NCBI GenBank assembly: GCA_951217055.1
Contig: OX578282.1
Coordinates: 43,762,329 to 43,826,328 of the forward strand
Direction: 5' to 3'
DNA length: 64,000 nt
DNA from: Gerris lacustris
Taxonomy: Eukaryota > Arthropoda > Insecta > Hemiptera > Gerridae
A program made the position numbers and the translations under genes. Positions within the stretch are counted from its first letter, which is position 1, and the number at the start of each line of letters is the position of its first letter. The notes below the pieces were generated by a model. The model was not told where the DNA came from and did not search any database. It worked only from the letters and a program-made list of their open reading frames with translations. Shown one piece after another: positions 1 to 8,299 of the stretch.

Positions 1-300
1 GATATATAATGTGCGTAGACGGTTGTAATAACATAGGATCATTTGTGGACTACTTACTTCAAACAGCACCCGAATTTCTTTAAAATCTGATGAGTAAAGT
101 TTGTTCGTATATGGAAGAGAAACCGATAGGTGCAAAACGGTGAGAATTATATGAGACGAACAATGGGCTAATTATGACCTTCCATTCAAATTTTATTAAA
201 ATCGAACGAGAAGCTTTAAGATACATGTAACAGTTCGTAAAGAAAGTTAAACGACAGACAGAACGCGGGATCAAAAATGTTCCCTGAGGTCTGAAACTGA
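1..300 (-). repeat. Family B dispersed repeat, partial
   Basis: The stretch carries the family B landmarks in order: GCGTAGACGG near the left, ATGGAAGAGAAACCGATAGG, an ACAATGGGCTAATTATGACC phrase, a run of ACAGACAGA, and AAAATGTTCCCTGAGGTCTG near the right. The same series recurs at about 14.9, 17.3, 37.0 and 43.9 kb. The left edge is cut by the window. A short open frame on the minus strand here is only the repeat read backwards. Confidence 0.7.
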
Positions 301-2017
301 TTTTTGTCTAATTGATGTTACCTTAATATTTATAAATATAGATTTATAAAATAAATAAATTATATAATTTGTACTAAAATAATTTATTTAAAAACAAATA
401 ACTGTTAGTAGTGGTCAGTAAAGAAAGGTGGATTTTAAACTAATTAAATAAATTTTGAATTGATCATATTGAACTATTAAATATTTGTCTGAAGTAAAGA
501 ACAACAGCCAAAAATCAAAAAAGTAGTTAACAGTTAACTTATACGCTAAATTGAATCTACCAATTAGAGACAACCCTGAGTGCTCGGTAATTTAGTTTGT
601 TTATTGTCTTCTCTTAGATCGATAAAGGTAATTAATAGCTATATTAAGCTAATCTTTTTCATCTAAATTTTTGCTTAAGTAATTAATTGATAATTGTTTA
701 CACTCATTAATGGCTGTATTGATCGAATAAATATATTATTCATATAATTATTTTTTAAAAATTATAAACATTAAGTGTATGAACACATTTTTATATTTTA
801 TGACGATTTTTATGTTGATCGATATTGTAGCTGTGAATAATAATATATCGCAAATTACTCCTGCAATATCCATTCCATCAACACAAAAATCATCATTTAA
901 TTATTTTTATTGAAAAGTTAATGATGCTGATTTTATCAGGTTTCATCCTTAGCTCACAATTATCAAAACGCTTCACAATCTTTCAGCTGTTAAGGAAATT
1001 CAATTAAAGAGTATAAATGAATGATAATTTTAATTAATTCTAAAGCATATTGTGGAGATGATCCAGTTGTTGTTTTTTCAATAAGGTCGTGCCCCTGTTT
1101 AACATCATTAGTTTTATATAGTTATAGGTTGTTTATAGCTAGTTTGGCGGGGTAAATATACCGAGGTAGCGCTGTGTTTGTTTACCCAACCACTCTTCAA
1201 GTGGTAGGTCCGCAAGTGGTAAGTTTTGATTGGATCCAGTCGCTATCTTCAGACGGGATCCCTCGTCAAGATTCCTCTTCCTCTGACAACTTTAATTAAA
1301 CTACATTTGTCCTCAGTGAAATAACTCCGAAAGGAGTTAAAGAGTAGACGAGTTTCATCCTCCTAAACGAAAACCTCATTCAAAGTCATTTTCGCAAATA
1401 GAATTTCCCGAGCGAAATAGAATAAGGAGGTTTAAAATAAGAATTGTTGAATTTTCTCCTAGCTTGGTTGTTTTATAATGTTTTTGACATTCCTCTCCTC
1501 TTCAAACATGGAAATAATCCTAATTTCAAAAGGTAATCTAAGTCTGTTCTTGTAATAATTGAAATTAGTGATGTGAACAAATTTTACCATTACCTTTAGA
1601 ATTCCTTATTTAGAATCCTTGCTTAGAATTTTGAAGATATGCTCATTAATTTATATGCTGTCTTGCTGTCATAGTAACATTTAGACTAGAGAGTATATAA
1701 AGCGAATTTTGTGTTTTAATCACTGCTAATTTTGTAAGAAAAAGTGCACAGTGCAAATTCTTTTACACATCTGAATAGTGCGGGCATGTTTCTAACACGG
1801 ACATTTTTGCATTCTCCTTGAGTTCTTCTAAATAAGCATTTTTCTAAATAACGGAAAGAACATAATTTATAGAACTACCTAAAGTAACTTAATATAATAC
1901 ATTGCTGCCTAATTTTTATTAAGTTTTCCGAGAAATATTTATTGTACCCTTGACATGCTATGAAATTTTTGTGTTCTTTACATGGTCTTCTCTAAACACA
2001 TTTGTTATTGTTATTAC
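301..2017. other. AT-rich sequence without a supported gene
   Basis: Mostly A+T runs. A slightly less AT-rich patch at about 1140-1440 holds AAGTGG repeats and two GGATCC sites but gives no open frame of note and no RNA gene I recognise. Confidence 0.5.
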
Positions 2018-2020
2018 TAA

Positions 2021-2168
2021 AAAGCCGGCCATACACGTTACGGTATACCTGCACAGGTAAACCGGAGCGTGTGTGCTATTAAATTATGATATAACTGCAC
2101 AGTTATGATAGCACACACGTTACCTACTGGTTTACCTGTTAGGTATTCTGTAACATGTTTGGCCTGCT
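2021..2168. mobile_element. 148-bp MITE, PIF/Harbinger-like (TAA-flanked)
   Basis: Terminal inverted repeats are visible: AAAGCCGGCCATACACGTTA on the left against AGCAGGCCAAACATGTTACA read inward from the right, followed on both sides by a TATACC/AATACC step, a GGTAAACC block and an ACGTGTGTGC(T/A) block. TAA stands on both sides (2018-2020 and 2169-2171), which fits the 3-bp target duplication of PIF/Harbinger elements. There is no coding capacity. A diverged relative sits at 38637-38811. Confidence 0.7.
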
Positions 2169-2356
2169 TAAGACGGTAATAGTCTTCAGTCTGTTTTACC
2201 GAAAATCACGTCTATATTATAGTAGTTAAAAAGTACTAATTTTTATTCAAGTATATAATATATTACAATTATAATTAGTAGTAGGTATATAACACAAACG
2301 TATTAATAGCCTTTACAAATAACCATGAATTGGATTTTACCCGTGCCCACATATAA

Positions 2357-2470
2357 GCCAGAATGGCTGTGTGGTCTAAGGCGCCAGATTCAAGGTCAGA
2401 GTCAGGCTGATAACTTTGCCATTTATAAGGGTTCTGGGTATTAAGGGTTCTGGTCCTCTCTGAGTAGTTG
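2357..2470 (+). pseudogene. tRNA-Leu pseudogene
   Basis: GGTCTAAGGCGCCAGATTCAAG matches the D-arm to anticodon part of the two intact tRNA-Leu genes downstream, with the anticodon stem changed (GATT for GACT), and TTCTGGTCCTCTCTGAG follows about 60 bases later as the 3' anticodon stem and variable arm. The T arm and the 3' acceptor strand are missing, and the intron position carries a longer, unrelated stretch. It is best read as a decayed member of the local tRNA-Leu cluster. Confidence 0.75.
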
Positions 2471-2861
2471 TTGTAACTTCTTAGAATTAATTTAACCTAA
2501 GAAGCGTGTAGATTAGGTAATATTGCTTGGAAATACAAATCATTTCAAATTGTGTGTCAGTTGATAGAGATAAGTAATTATTCAAATGGAATAATTCAAA
2601 TACTTATTTCGTAGGTTAGATCAGACATTAAATCCTATTCAAATACAACATATTTGATGACCAATTGAAGTCATATTACAATTTTCTACTTCACGTTAAA
2701 ATATAGAATCAACTTATTAATTGCGTTAACTATTTTTTTTCAAGATTTAATTAATCTACAGTGATTCTTCTTGTGTGTTCTGTTCATTAATTAACAATAG
2801 TTGTATCTATTCTATAAAATATCTGCGCTAAAGAATGTGTATTTGTGTCTATTGAGAGCAT

Positions 2862-2979
2862 GTCAGGATGGCCGAGCGGTCTAAGGCGCCAGACTCAAGG
2901 CTTGTAACCTTGCCCGTTGTACGGGCTCTGGGTATTCTGGTCCTCTTTGAGGGCGTGGGTTCGAATCCCACTTCTGACA
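2862..2979 (+). tRNA. tRNA-Leu (CAA) with intron
   Basis: A complete class II leucine tRNA gene. The acceptor strands GTCAGGA and TTCTGAC pair, box A is TGGCCGAGCGG, box B is GGTTCGAATCC, and the variable arm is long. The anticodon CAA lies at 2896-2898. A 35-nt intron at 2900-2934 begins one base 3' of the anticodon, the usual eukaryotic place and typical of tRNA-Leu(CAA). The intron contains a hairpin CCCGT-TGT-ACGGG. A T5 run at 2984-2988 is a plausible RNA polymerase III stop. It decodes UUG codons. An open frame across it (beginning MAERSKAPDSR) is an artefact of translating the tRNA. Confidence 0.96.
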
Positions 2980-2983
2980 CATA

Positions 2984-2988
2984 TTTTT
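2984..2988 (+). terminator. RNA polymerase III T5 terminator
   Basis: Five T residues begin five bases after the tRNA-Leu gene ending at 2979, where a pol III terminator is expected. Confidence 0.7.
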
Positions 2989-3704
2989 ATAGACGAATGG
3001 TAGATATTTCGACACTTGTAGGTATGGCAATTAAATACCCATGGTATATAATCAGATAAGTTATAAGAATAATTACTAGAAATTAGTAGTTATAGCTCAT
3101 AGAAAGTCGTTTCCTGGTGTTGTCTCACACCCTTATAAAACAATAAATAAATAAATATTATCAGATAAGTTATAGTTACAAGAAACTAGAGGTTAGCTTA
3201 AGTCAGAAGTCAGTAGTTATAGCTAATAATGGATATAGAATAATAAAGTCATTTCCAGGTACATTGAATTTGTTCATAACAGCTATACTTTTTTCATTAG
3301 TATTTTTACCCATACTAAAAATACTGGAGGATAAGCTTAATTTTCTTTTCGTTTTTTAAATGATAATGTTTTTGCCATACTTTTTAGCTAATTGCAATAT
3401 TTTATTATCAAACATGGGACCAATCTAAATGTTTGAACAATTATTCATTGAGTGTAAATCTGGTTGTTCGTTGTTCTTTAGGTAAGTTTGTTAAGTATCC
3501 AAGTTTCCCCAAAATATAATTGAATTTTTCTTAACTTTGCCCTAATACTATAATACATCTATATTAAAGAATACAATATATCTTTAGATTTTAGATTATA
3601 CAAATTTAGATCGATAATAACTTTTCGACGGATTAAAAGCTTTACGTATGAATGTATCATGTAACATGTATATCATGTTGGTGAATGTACCCTGTTAAAC
3701 ACAT

Positions 3705-3822
3705 GTCAGGATGGCCGAGCGGTCTAAGGCGCCAGACTCAAGGCTTGTAACCTTGCCCGATGTTCGGGCTCTGGGTATTCTGGTCCTCTTTGAGGGCGTG
3801 GGTTCGAATCCCACTTCTGACA
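3705..3822 (+). tRNA. tRNA-Leu (CAA) with intron, second copy
   Basis: The mature tRNA parts are identical to the gene at 2862-2979. The only differences are two bases in the 35-nt intron: the hairpin is CCCGA-TGT-TCGGG instead of CCCGT-TGT-ACGGG, so both strands of one base pair changed and pairing is kept. Anticodon CAA is at 3739-3741. It lies in a local duplication, and a T5 run follows at 3827-3831. Expected to be functional. Confidence 0.96.
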
Positions 3823-3826
3823 CATA

Positions 3827-3831
3827 TTTTT
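3827..3831 (+). terminator. RNA polymerase III T5 terminator
   Basis: Five T residues begin five bases after the second tRNA-Leu gene, at the same distance as in the first copy. Confidence 0.7.
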
Positions 3832-4030
3832 ATAGACGAATGGTAGATATTTCGACACTTGTAGGTATGGCAATTAAATACCCATGGTATATAATCAGAT
3901 AAGTTATAAGAAAAATTAATAAAAATTAGTAGTTATAGCTCATAGAAAGTTGTTTCCTGGTGCATAGTATTTGTTCATACAAAGTTATACTTTTTTCATT
4001 AGTATTTTTAACCATACTAAAAATACTGTG

Positions 4031-4059
4031 TCAGAAGTGGGTTCGAATCCCACTTCTGA
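4031..4059 (+). pseudogene. tRNA-Leu 3' fragment refolded as a perfect hairpin
   Basis: The 3' part of the tRNA-Leu gene (GTGGGTTCGAATCCCACTTCTGA) is present. The base series just before it is the exact complement of the 3' acceptor strand, giving an 11-bp stem (TCAGAAGTGGG with CCCACTTCTGA) around TTCGAAT. D arm, anticodon arm and variable arm are gone. Sequence after it (AGTAGATACATCGATACC onward) is a diverged version of the flank of the two genes. Confidence 0.75.
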
Positions 4060-4343
4060 TATATATTTCGTCCGAAAAATAGTAGATACATCGATACCAA
4101 GTAGTTATAGAAATTTAATTCCTATTGTAATAAACTGAGTTTACTTATAAGAAATATTACTAGTTATTAGCTAAAGATGAATATGGAATAATATAAATCA
4201 TTTACAAGGCATTACATTGACTACCACCTTGCTATACCAAATATTATGAAACTAAAGTTTCTTCTTCATCACATATTATTAGCATGTAAATAATTAATTA
4301 AATGCTCATTTTCATTATAATGTTATTAATGATCAACAGTAAG
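4060..4343. other. Diverged flank of the tRNA-Leu duplication
   Basis: Phrases such as AGTTATTAGCTAAAGATGAATATGGAATAATA echo 3215-3250 of the first duplication unit, so this looks like a third, decayed unit rather than unique sequence. Confidence 0.5.
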
Positions 4344-4875
4344 AAGATATAATAGACTGCCAATTAGTGTGGCTCATAGCTTCCTCGCATCCTATCATTT
4401 ACTTTATTGTTATATTACTTTATTTGTTTATTATGTAAAATCTAATAATAGTTTTTAGCGATATTTAACACTTCATAGCGGTGTCGCTGTTGATTTTACT
4501 AAAAAATTGTATTTGAAAAAAATGTTTGTCTCATTAAATAGATGAAGCTTGATTTTTTTCCCCCGACCTATAATTTGAATTTTAAATTTGAAGTTCACGT
4601 TTACGCGAGCGTTGCTCGTGAACGCTTGAACGGATAACGTTGTCCAACGAACTCGTCCTGGGCATTGGTAAAATGAACATGACTACCAAATTTCATCAAA
4701 ATTGGTCGACATTTCAGACGCACGTTTCAGGATTCGCGGACACACGAGACCAAAAATGTTTGGCCTGATGTCTGAAACGGATTTCTGTCTTGGAATTTTT
4801 AAAATCGGAGACAAAACTTCTCAAAAGTGAACACAATTCTTCCGTTACCTTCGGTAAGCTCGGAAGCAAAATAAT
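4344..4875 (-). repeat. Family A dispersed repeat, full length
   Basis: Runs from GACTGCCAATTAGTGTGGC to the hairpin CTTCCGTTACCTTCGGTAAG with GCTCGGAAGC behind it. Between them are a CAGCGACACC-type block, ACGCGAGCGTTGCTCGTGAA, a GGATAACGTTGTCCAACGAA block and a degenerate GACACGAGACC stretch. The same order, reversed, is at 6860-7562 and 50445-51032. No coding frame is preserved between copies. Confidence 0.85.
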
Positions 4876-4983
4876 TTAACTTCTTTTTAAATTACTATTA
4901 TTTTTTTGGCATGGGCTTTGATAGCCATAAGATTATGAATTATATTCATAATTTAATTCATATTTTATAAGCCAATTAATTTT

Positions 4984-5570
4984 TTATTTTTTTTCTGTAA
5001 AAAACTGAAAAAAGGATTTATAAATATTGATTGAACTACTGGACAAAAGTGTTGCGTAACTGAAGGGGAGGGTTATATGATTTTGTATGCGCTGAAATAA
5101 AACATGTCTCTGCTTAGCAAATTTCTTACAAGACATAACGATGTGCTCTAGATCTTCTATTTCATAGTTTGCTTTTTTTTTTGCACAGTTAGGGTTATCA
5201 ACTTTTCTTATTTTATGCAGGTATGATTTGCAAATGCCTTGGTTTGATCGCAAACGAATGATAAGAACAATTAGGTAACGTTGTTCTGATATTTCCTTAA
5301 ACCACGGTGACCTTCCAACGTGATTATTAATAGTTTTATAAAAAGATCCTGAGGCACAGTTGTTATTCCATTTTGTCCATTGCTGTAAGAGCTAAGTCGT
5401 TAATATATCTGTAATAATCTCGGAAAGGTACCTTGTAGTGGATACCATGTAAAATAGTAGATTCGTCATCAAAACAACTCAACTTTGCCAGACTGTCGGC
5501 CTTTTCAATGGGAGCTATGCCCGCGTGACTTTTCAACCATACAAATGTTAATGTTTTATCTGCTAATGTT
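4984..5570 (-). pseudogene. LINE fragment: RNase H end and C-terminal zinc-binding-like tail
   Basis: Reading the minus strand from about 5570, one frame gives FVWLKSHAGIAPIEKADSLAK, the typical last motif of a LINE RNase H domain. A break near 5385 then moves to another frame giving QWTKWNN, then SPWFKEISEQRYL, RLRSNQGICKSYLHKIRKVD, NPNC and EIEDLEHIVMSCKKF, the region that follows RNase H in R1/I/Loa-type LINEs (C..C, H..C spacing). The piece ends with a stop at 4984. Endonuclease and reverse transcriptase are absent, so this is a truncated, frameshifted remnant. The clade is inferred from the presence of RNase H only. Confidence 0.8.
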
Positions 5571-6859
5571 TAATTTTTTTTAAAGTTTTTATCTGTTATA
5601 TGTTTATATGTTTTAGCCTATCGTTTAATTTACTTATTGTTTCATTATCTTTGAAAATGCAAATTACTGCCCATATTGACATGGTTGGAAGAATGGTGAC
5701 TTTCCTCTAGCTAATGAAAATGGCTATTAGTTTATATAGACCAATGTCTTTTTTTTACTATACTTGAACGTCGTAACCCATGGTGACAGCCTTTTAGAAA
5801 ATTTTAGTATTATGTATTTTACATTTTTGTTGATGTAATTTTTGTTCATTGATAAGAACTATGTTCTATATTCTTTGATTTACTCGAGTATAAGTGATTA
5901 ATTTTTTTTTTGTTACATGATAAATCAAAGATTTTTACCCAAAAGATAATTGTAAGGACTTTTGTAATTGTGATGCCCTGTCATAAAGCGTCGAGGCTTA
6001 AAAAAGTTTGGTGCACTTATTTTCAAGAGCGTAATATATTATGCATATATTATAAATGAAGTTCAGTGTTTTACGACATGCTTTTAATTTCTCGTGAAGA
6101 TTTTTTTTCCATCATGATTAATTACTATTATAACTATTTTCTAATGTAAGATTTTCATAAGTAAAGAAAAAGCTGGGAAACCACCCTTGTACTTTATCGC
6201 TTTACGTTAACGTTGGCTTTTCTCGTTCTAACGTTGTTTTAGTGTTAATATTTTATCGTTAGCGTCGACTGTAAACTTTGTCGTTATGCATGTTACATCG
6301 TACTACGGGTAAAGCCACCTGCCTTTTCTTAATATTGATCCAGCAATTAAGGCACTCAGAATGTTTTCGGGGTTTTCATCCTAACTCCCCTCGTCCTGCT
6401 CTCCTTGAAAACTAATTTAGGTTTGAATTAATTATCGAAGAAATTCAAATTAAGGATGCGAAGGGAGGGGATGGGGTTCTAGTGTTTTAGTTTTGGAACT
6501 CGAGAACCAAGGTGGAGGGGGGAGGGGGTAACTCTTTGTTTCTGCTCTAAAGAAAATTTAAAGATGGGAGAGACCAAAATAGGAGTTTTATTCTCATGTA
6601 AATTAATTATTAATCTATTCCCTGATCTTAGTGACATTTTACAAAATATATTTTTTATCCTTTTTACTTACCCAAATAAATTAGTCGCATTGGACTTAAA
6701 TATGTATGTAAGATGTATTTGGCTCTGCTATAATAATGTTTTTAATTTGTTACCATAAATAAAATAATATTTTTTTTTTTTAATACATTTTAATTTCATT
6801 TTAGAATGTGTAAAATTTATTATCATTAATAAATTTACTGTGCCGATGTTTGTTCTAAT
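5571..6859. other. AT-rich sequence without a supported gene
   Basis: No open frame, RNA gene or repeat family I can place. Purine-rich runs (GGTGGAGGGGGGAGGGGG) lie near 6509-6530. Confidence 0.5.
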
Positions 6860-7562
6860 TTTGCTACCGAGCTTACCGAAGGTAACGGAAGCATTGTGTT
6901 CACTTTTGAGAACAAAAAAGTTTTATGCCTCCGATTTTAAAAATTCCAAGACAGAAATTCGTTTCAGACATCAGGGAACATTTTTGGTTCCGTGTCTGTC
7001 TGTCGGTCTGTGTGTCCGCGAATCGTGAAACGTGCGACGATAACTTGAGTAAATGTTGCCCGATTTTGATGAAATTTGGTACACATGTTTATTTTACCAA
7101 TGCTGAGGTCGAGTTCGTTGGGCAACGTTATCCATTCAAGCGTTCATGCGCAACGCTCGCGTAAAAGTGAATTTCAAATTTCAAATTGGAATTTTTGGTC
7201 GGGAAAAAAATCAATCCTTATCTATTCAATGAGACGAACATTTTTTTCAAATACAATTTTTTAGTAAAACCTACAGCGACACCCCTATAAATTGTTAAAG
7301 ATCGCTAACAAATGTTAATTGTTCTTACACAATAAACAATATAACAATAAAGAAATAAAACTTTAATGTTAATATAACAATAAAGCAGTGGTTCTTAACC
7401 TTTTAGTAACCACGGCCCCCTTAAAATCTCCAAGTATAATATATATAGTACCTAAATACCTTTCGAGGCCCCCTGGGGGGCCGCGGCCCCCCGGTTAAGA
7501 ACCACTGCAATAAAGTACATGATAGGATGCGAGGAAGCTATGTGCCACACTAATTGGCAGTG
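6860..7562 (+). repeat. Family A dispersed repeat, full length, interrupted by a hAT MITE
   Basis: Begins with the hairpin end CCGAGCTTACCGAAGGTAAC and ends with GGATGCGAGGAAGCTATGTG and CCACACTAATTGGCAGT. Interior landmarks match 4344-4875 in reverse: GTGTGTCCGCG, GATAACTTGAGTAAATG, GATGAAATTTGGTACACATG, GGGCAACGTTATCC and ACAGCGACACC. Removing the MITE at 7386-7507 and one 8-bp duplicate restores colinearity with 50445-51032. Confidence 0.87.
7386..7507. mobile_element. 122-bp hAT-type MITE
   Basis: Terminal inverted repeats CAGTGGTTCTTAACC and GGTTAAGAACCACTG are exact over 15 bp, and CAATAAAG is duplicated directly on both sides (7378-7385 and 7508-7515). An 8-bp target duplication with a CAGTGG start is the hAT pattern. 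The middle is GC-rich palindromic sequence (CCCCCTGGGGGGCCGCGGCC). No coding capacity. It sits inside a family A copy. Confidence 0.93.
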
Positions 7563-8191
7563 TATTTACTAATACTTGAGATTGATATAAATTAAATTAA
7601 TCTCTAAAACTAGGAATTGTATTTCCCGCTCACTGTATTGTATTTCCCACTCATATATAGATAAATAGATCCATTTATGTATACATATATACTAAATACA
7701 TTAAATGAATTTACCTGCTGGTACATCGTCTTAATCCGTGTAGAAACTCTTCACTATGTATTTTATCATGATATTCATAATGTCATCAACGCGCAACAGA
7801 TGTATTGTGAAAATGAAGGAAATATAGTTGATTCAGTGTGTGAACGGCTCTATAGTCTCGGATATGAGACTGAGAAAAGGATTTGCTCGGTATTAGAAAC
7901 GTGTTCCGGGTTACAAAATAACCAATGACGTAGGATATAGTTGACAGTGAAGCACCTTTTTCTTTTGCTGTAAAAATTGGGGTTGAAAAATTGAGCCTTT
8001 TATTGCGCCCAAGCCTCGTATACGTTCCAAATTTTCACATAAATGGGTTTAGCGTTGTACTCGTCTGAAACCACTTACTTAACACTGACGTGTCAAGTTC
8101 GAATCTCAGAGGGTACAGAGAGTGATGTTCCTTATTGGTGTTGATGTTCACATAGAGTACATGTGCAATATGGCCGGTATCTCCTAAAATG
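7563..8191. other. Unplaced sequence with one small open frame
   Basis: An 83-codon frame at 7677-7928 (+) is less AT-biased in its second half (for example CENEGNIVDSVCERLYSLGY). I do not recognise it, and there is no second exon or start context to back it. A GTCAAGTTCGAATCTCAG phrase near 8093 resembles a tRNA B box but no tRNA folds around it. Confidence 0.3.
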
Positions 8192-8292
8192 ACCTCATAT
8201 TAGGTTGATCAACTTCATATTAGGTTGATCAACCTCATGTTAGGTTGATCAACTTCATGTTAGGTTGATCAACCTCATGTTAGATTGATAAA
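8192..8292. repeat. 20-bp tandem repeat, about 5 copies
   Basis: The unit TAGGTTGATCAACYTCATRT repeats head to tail, with alternate CC/TT at one site and a drift from ATATTAG to ATGTTAG along the array. Each unit holds a GTTGATCAAC palindrome. Confidence 0.9.
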
Positions 8293-8299
8293 TTACAAT

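Larger units (their letters stand above)
2862..4030 (+). repeat. Local duplication carrying tRNA-Leu
   Basis: About 210 bp starting at each tRNA gene (2862 and 3705) is nearly identical, including the 3' flank with GACGAATGGTAGATATTTCG and ACCCATGGTATATAATCAG. A block with TTTTTTCATTAGTATTTTTA and a CATACTAAAAATACTG end is also shared (about 3288-3325 and 3986-4028). The first copy has extra sequence between these blocks, with its own short repeat of ATCAGATAAGTTATA. The offset is 843 bp. Confidence 0.85.

Noticed and set aside
2868..3902. Two 63-codon frames starting MAERSKAPDSR
   Set aside because: They are translations of the tRNA-Leu genes and their flank, not proteins.
4031..4059. Third working tRNA-Leu
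   Set aside because: Only the T arm and 3' acceptor strand remain; the anticodon is absent.
7677..7928. 83-codon frame with less AT-biased codons
   Set aside because: No recognised domain, partner exon or start context; kept only as a note.
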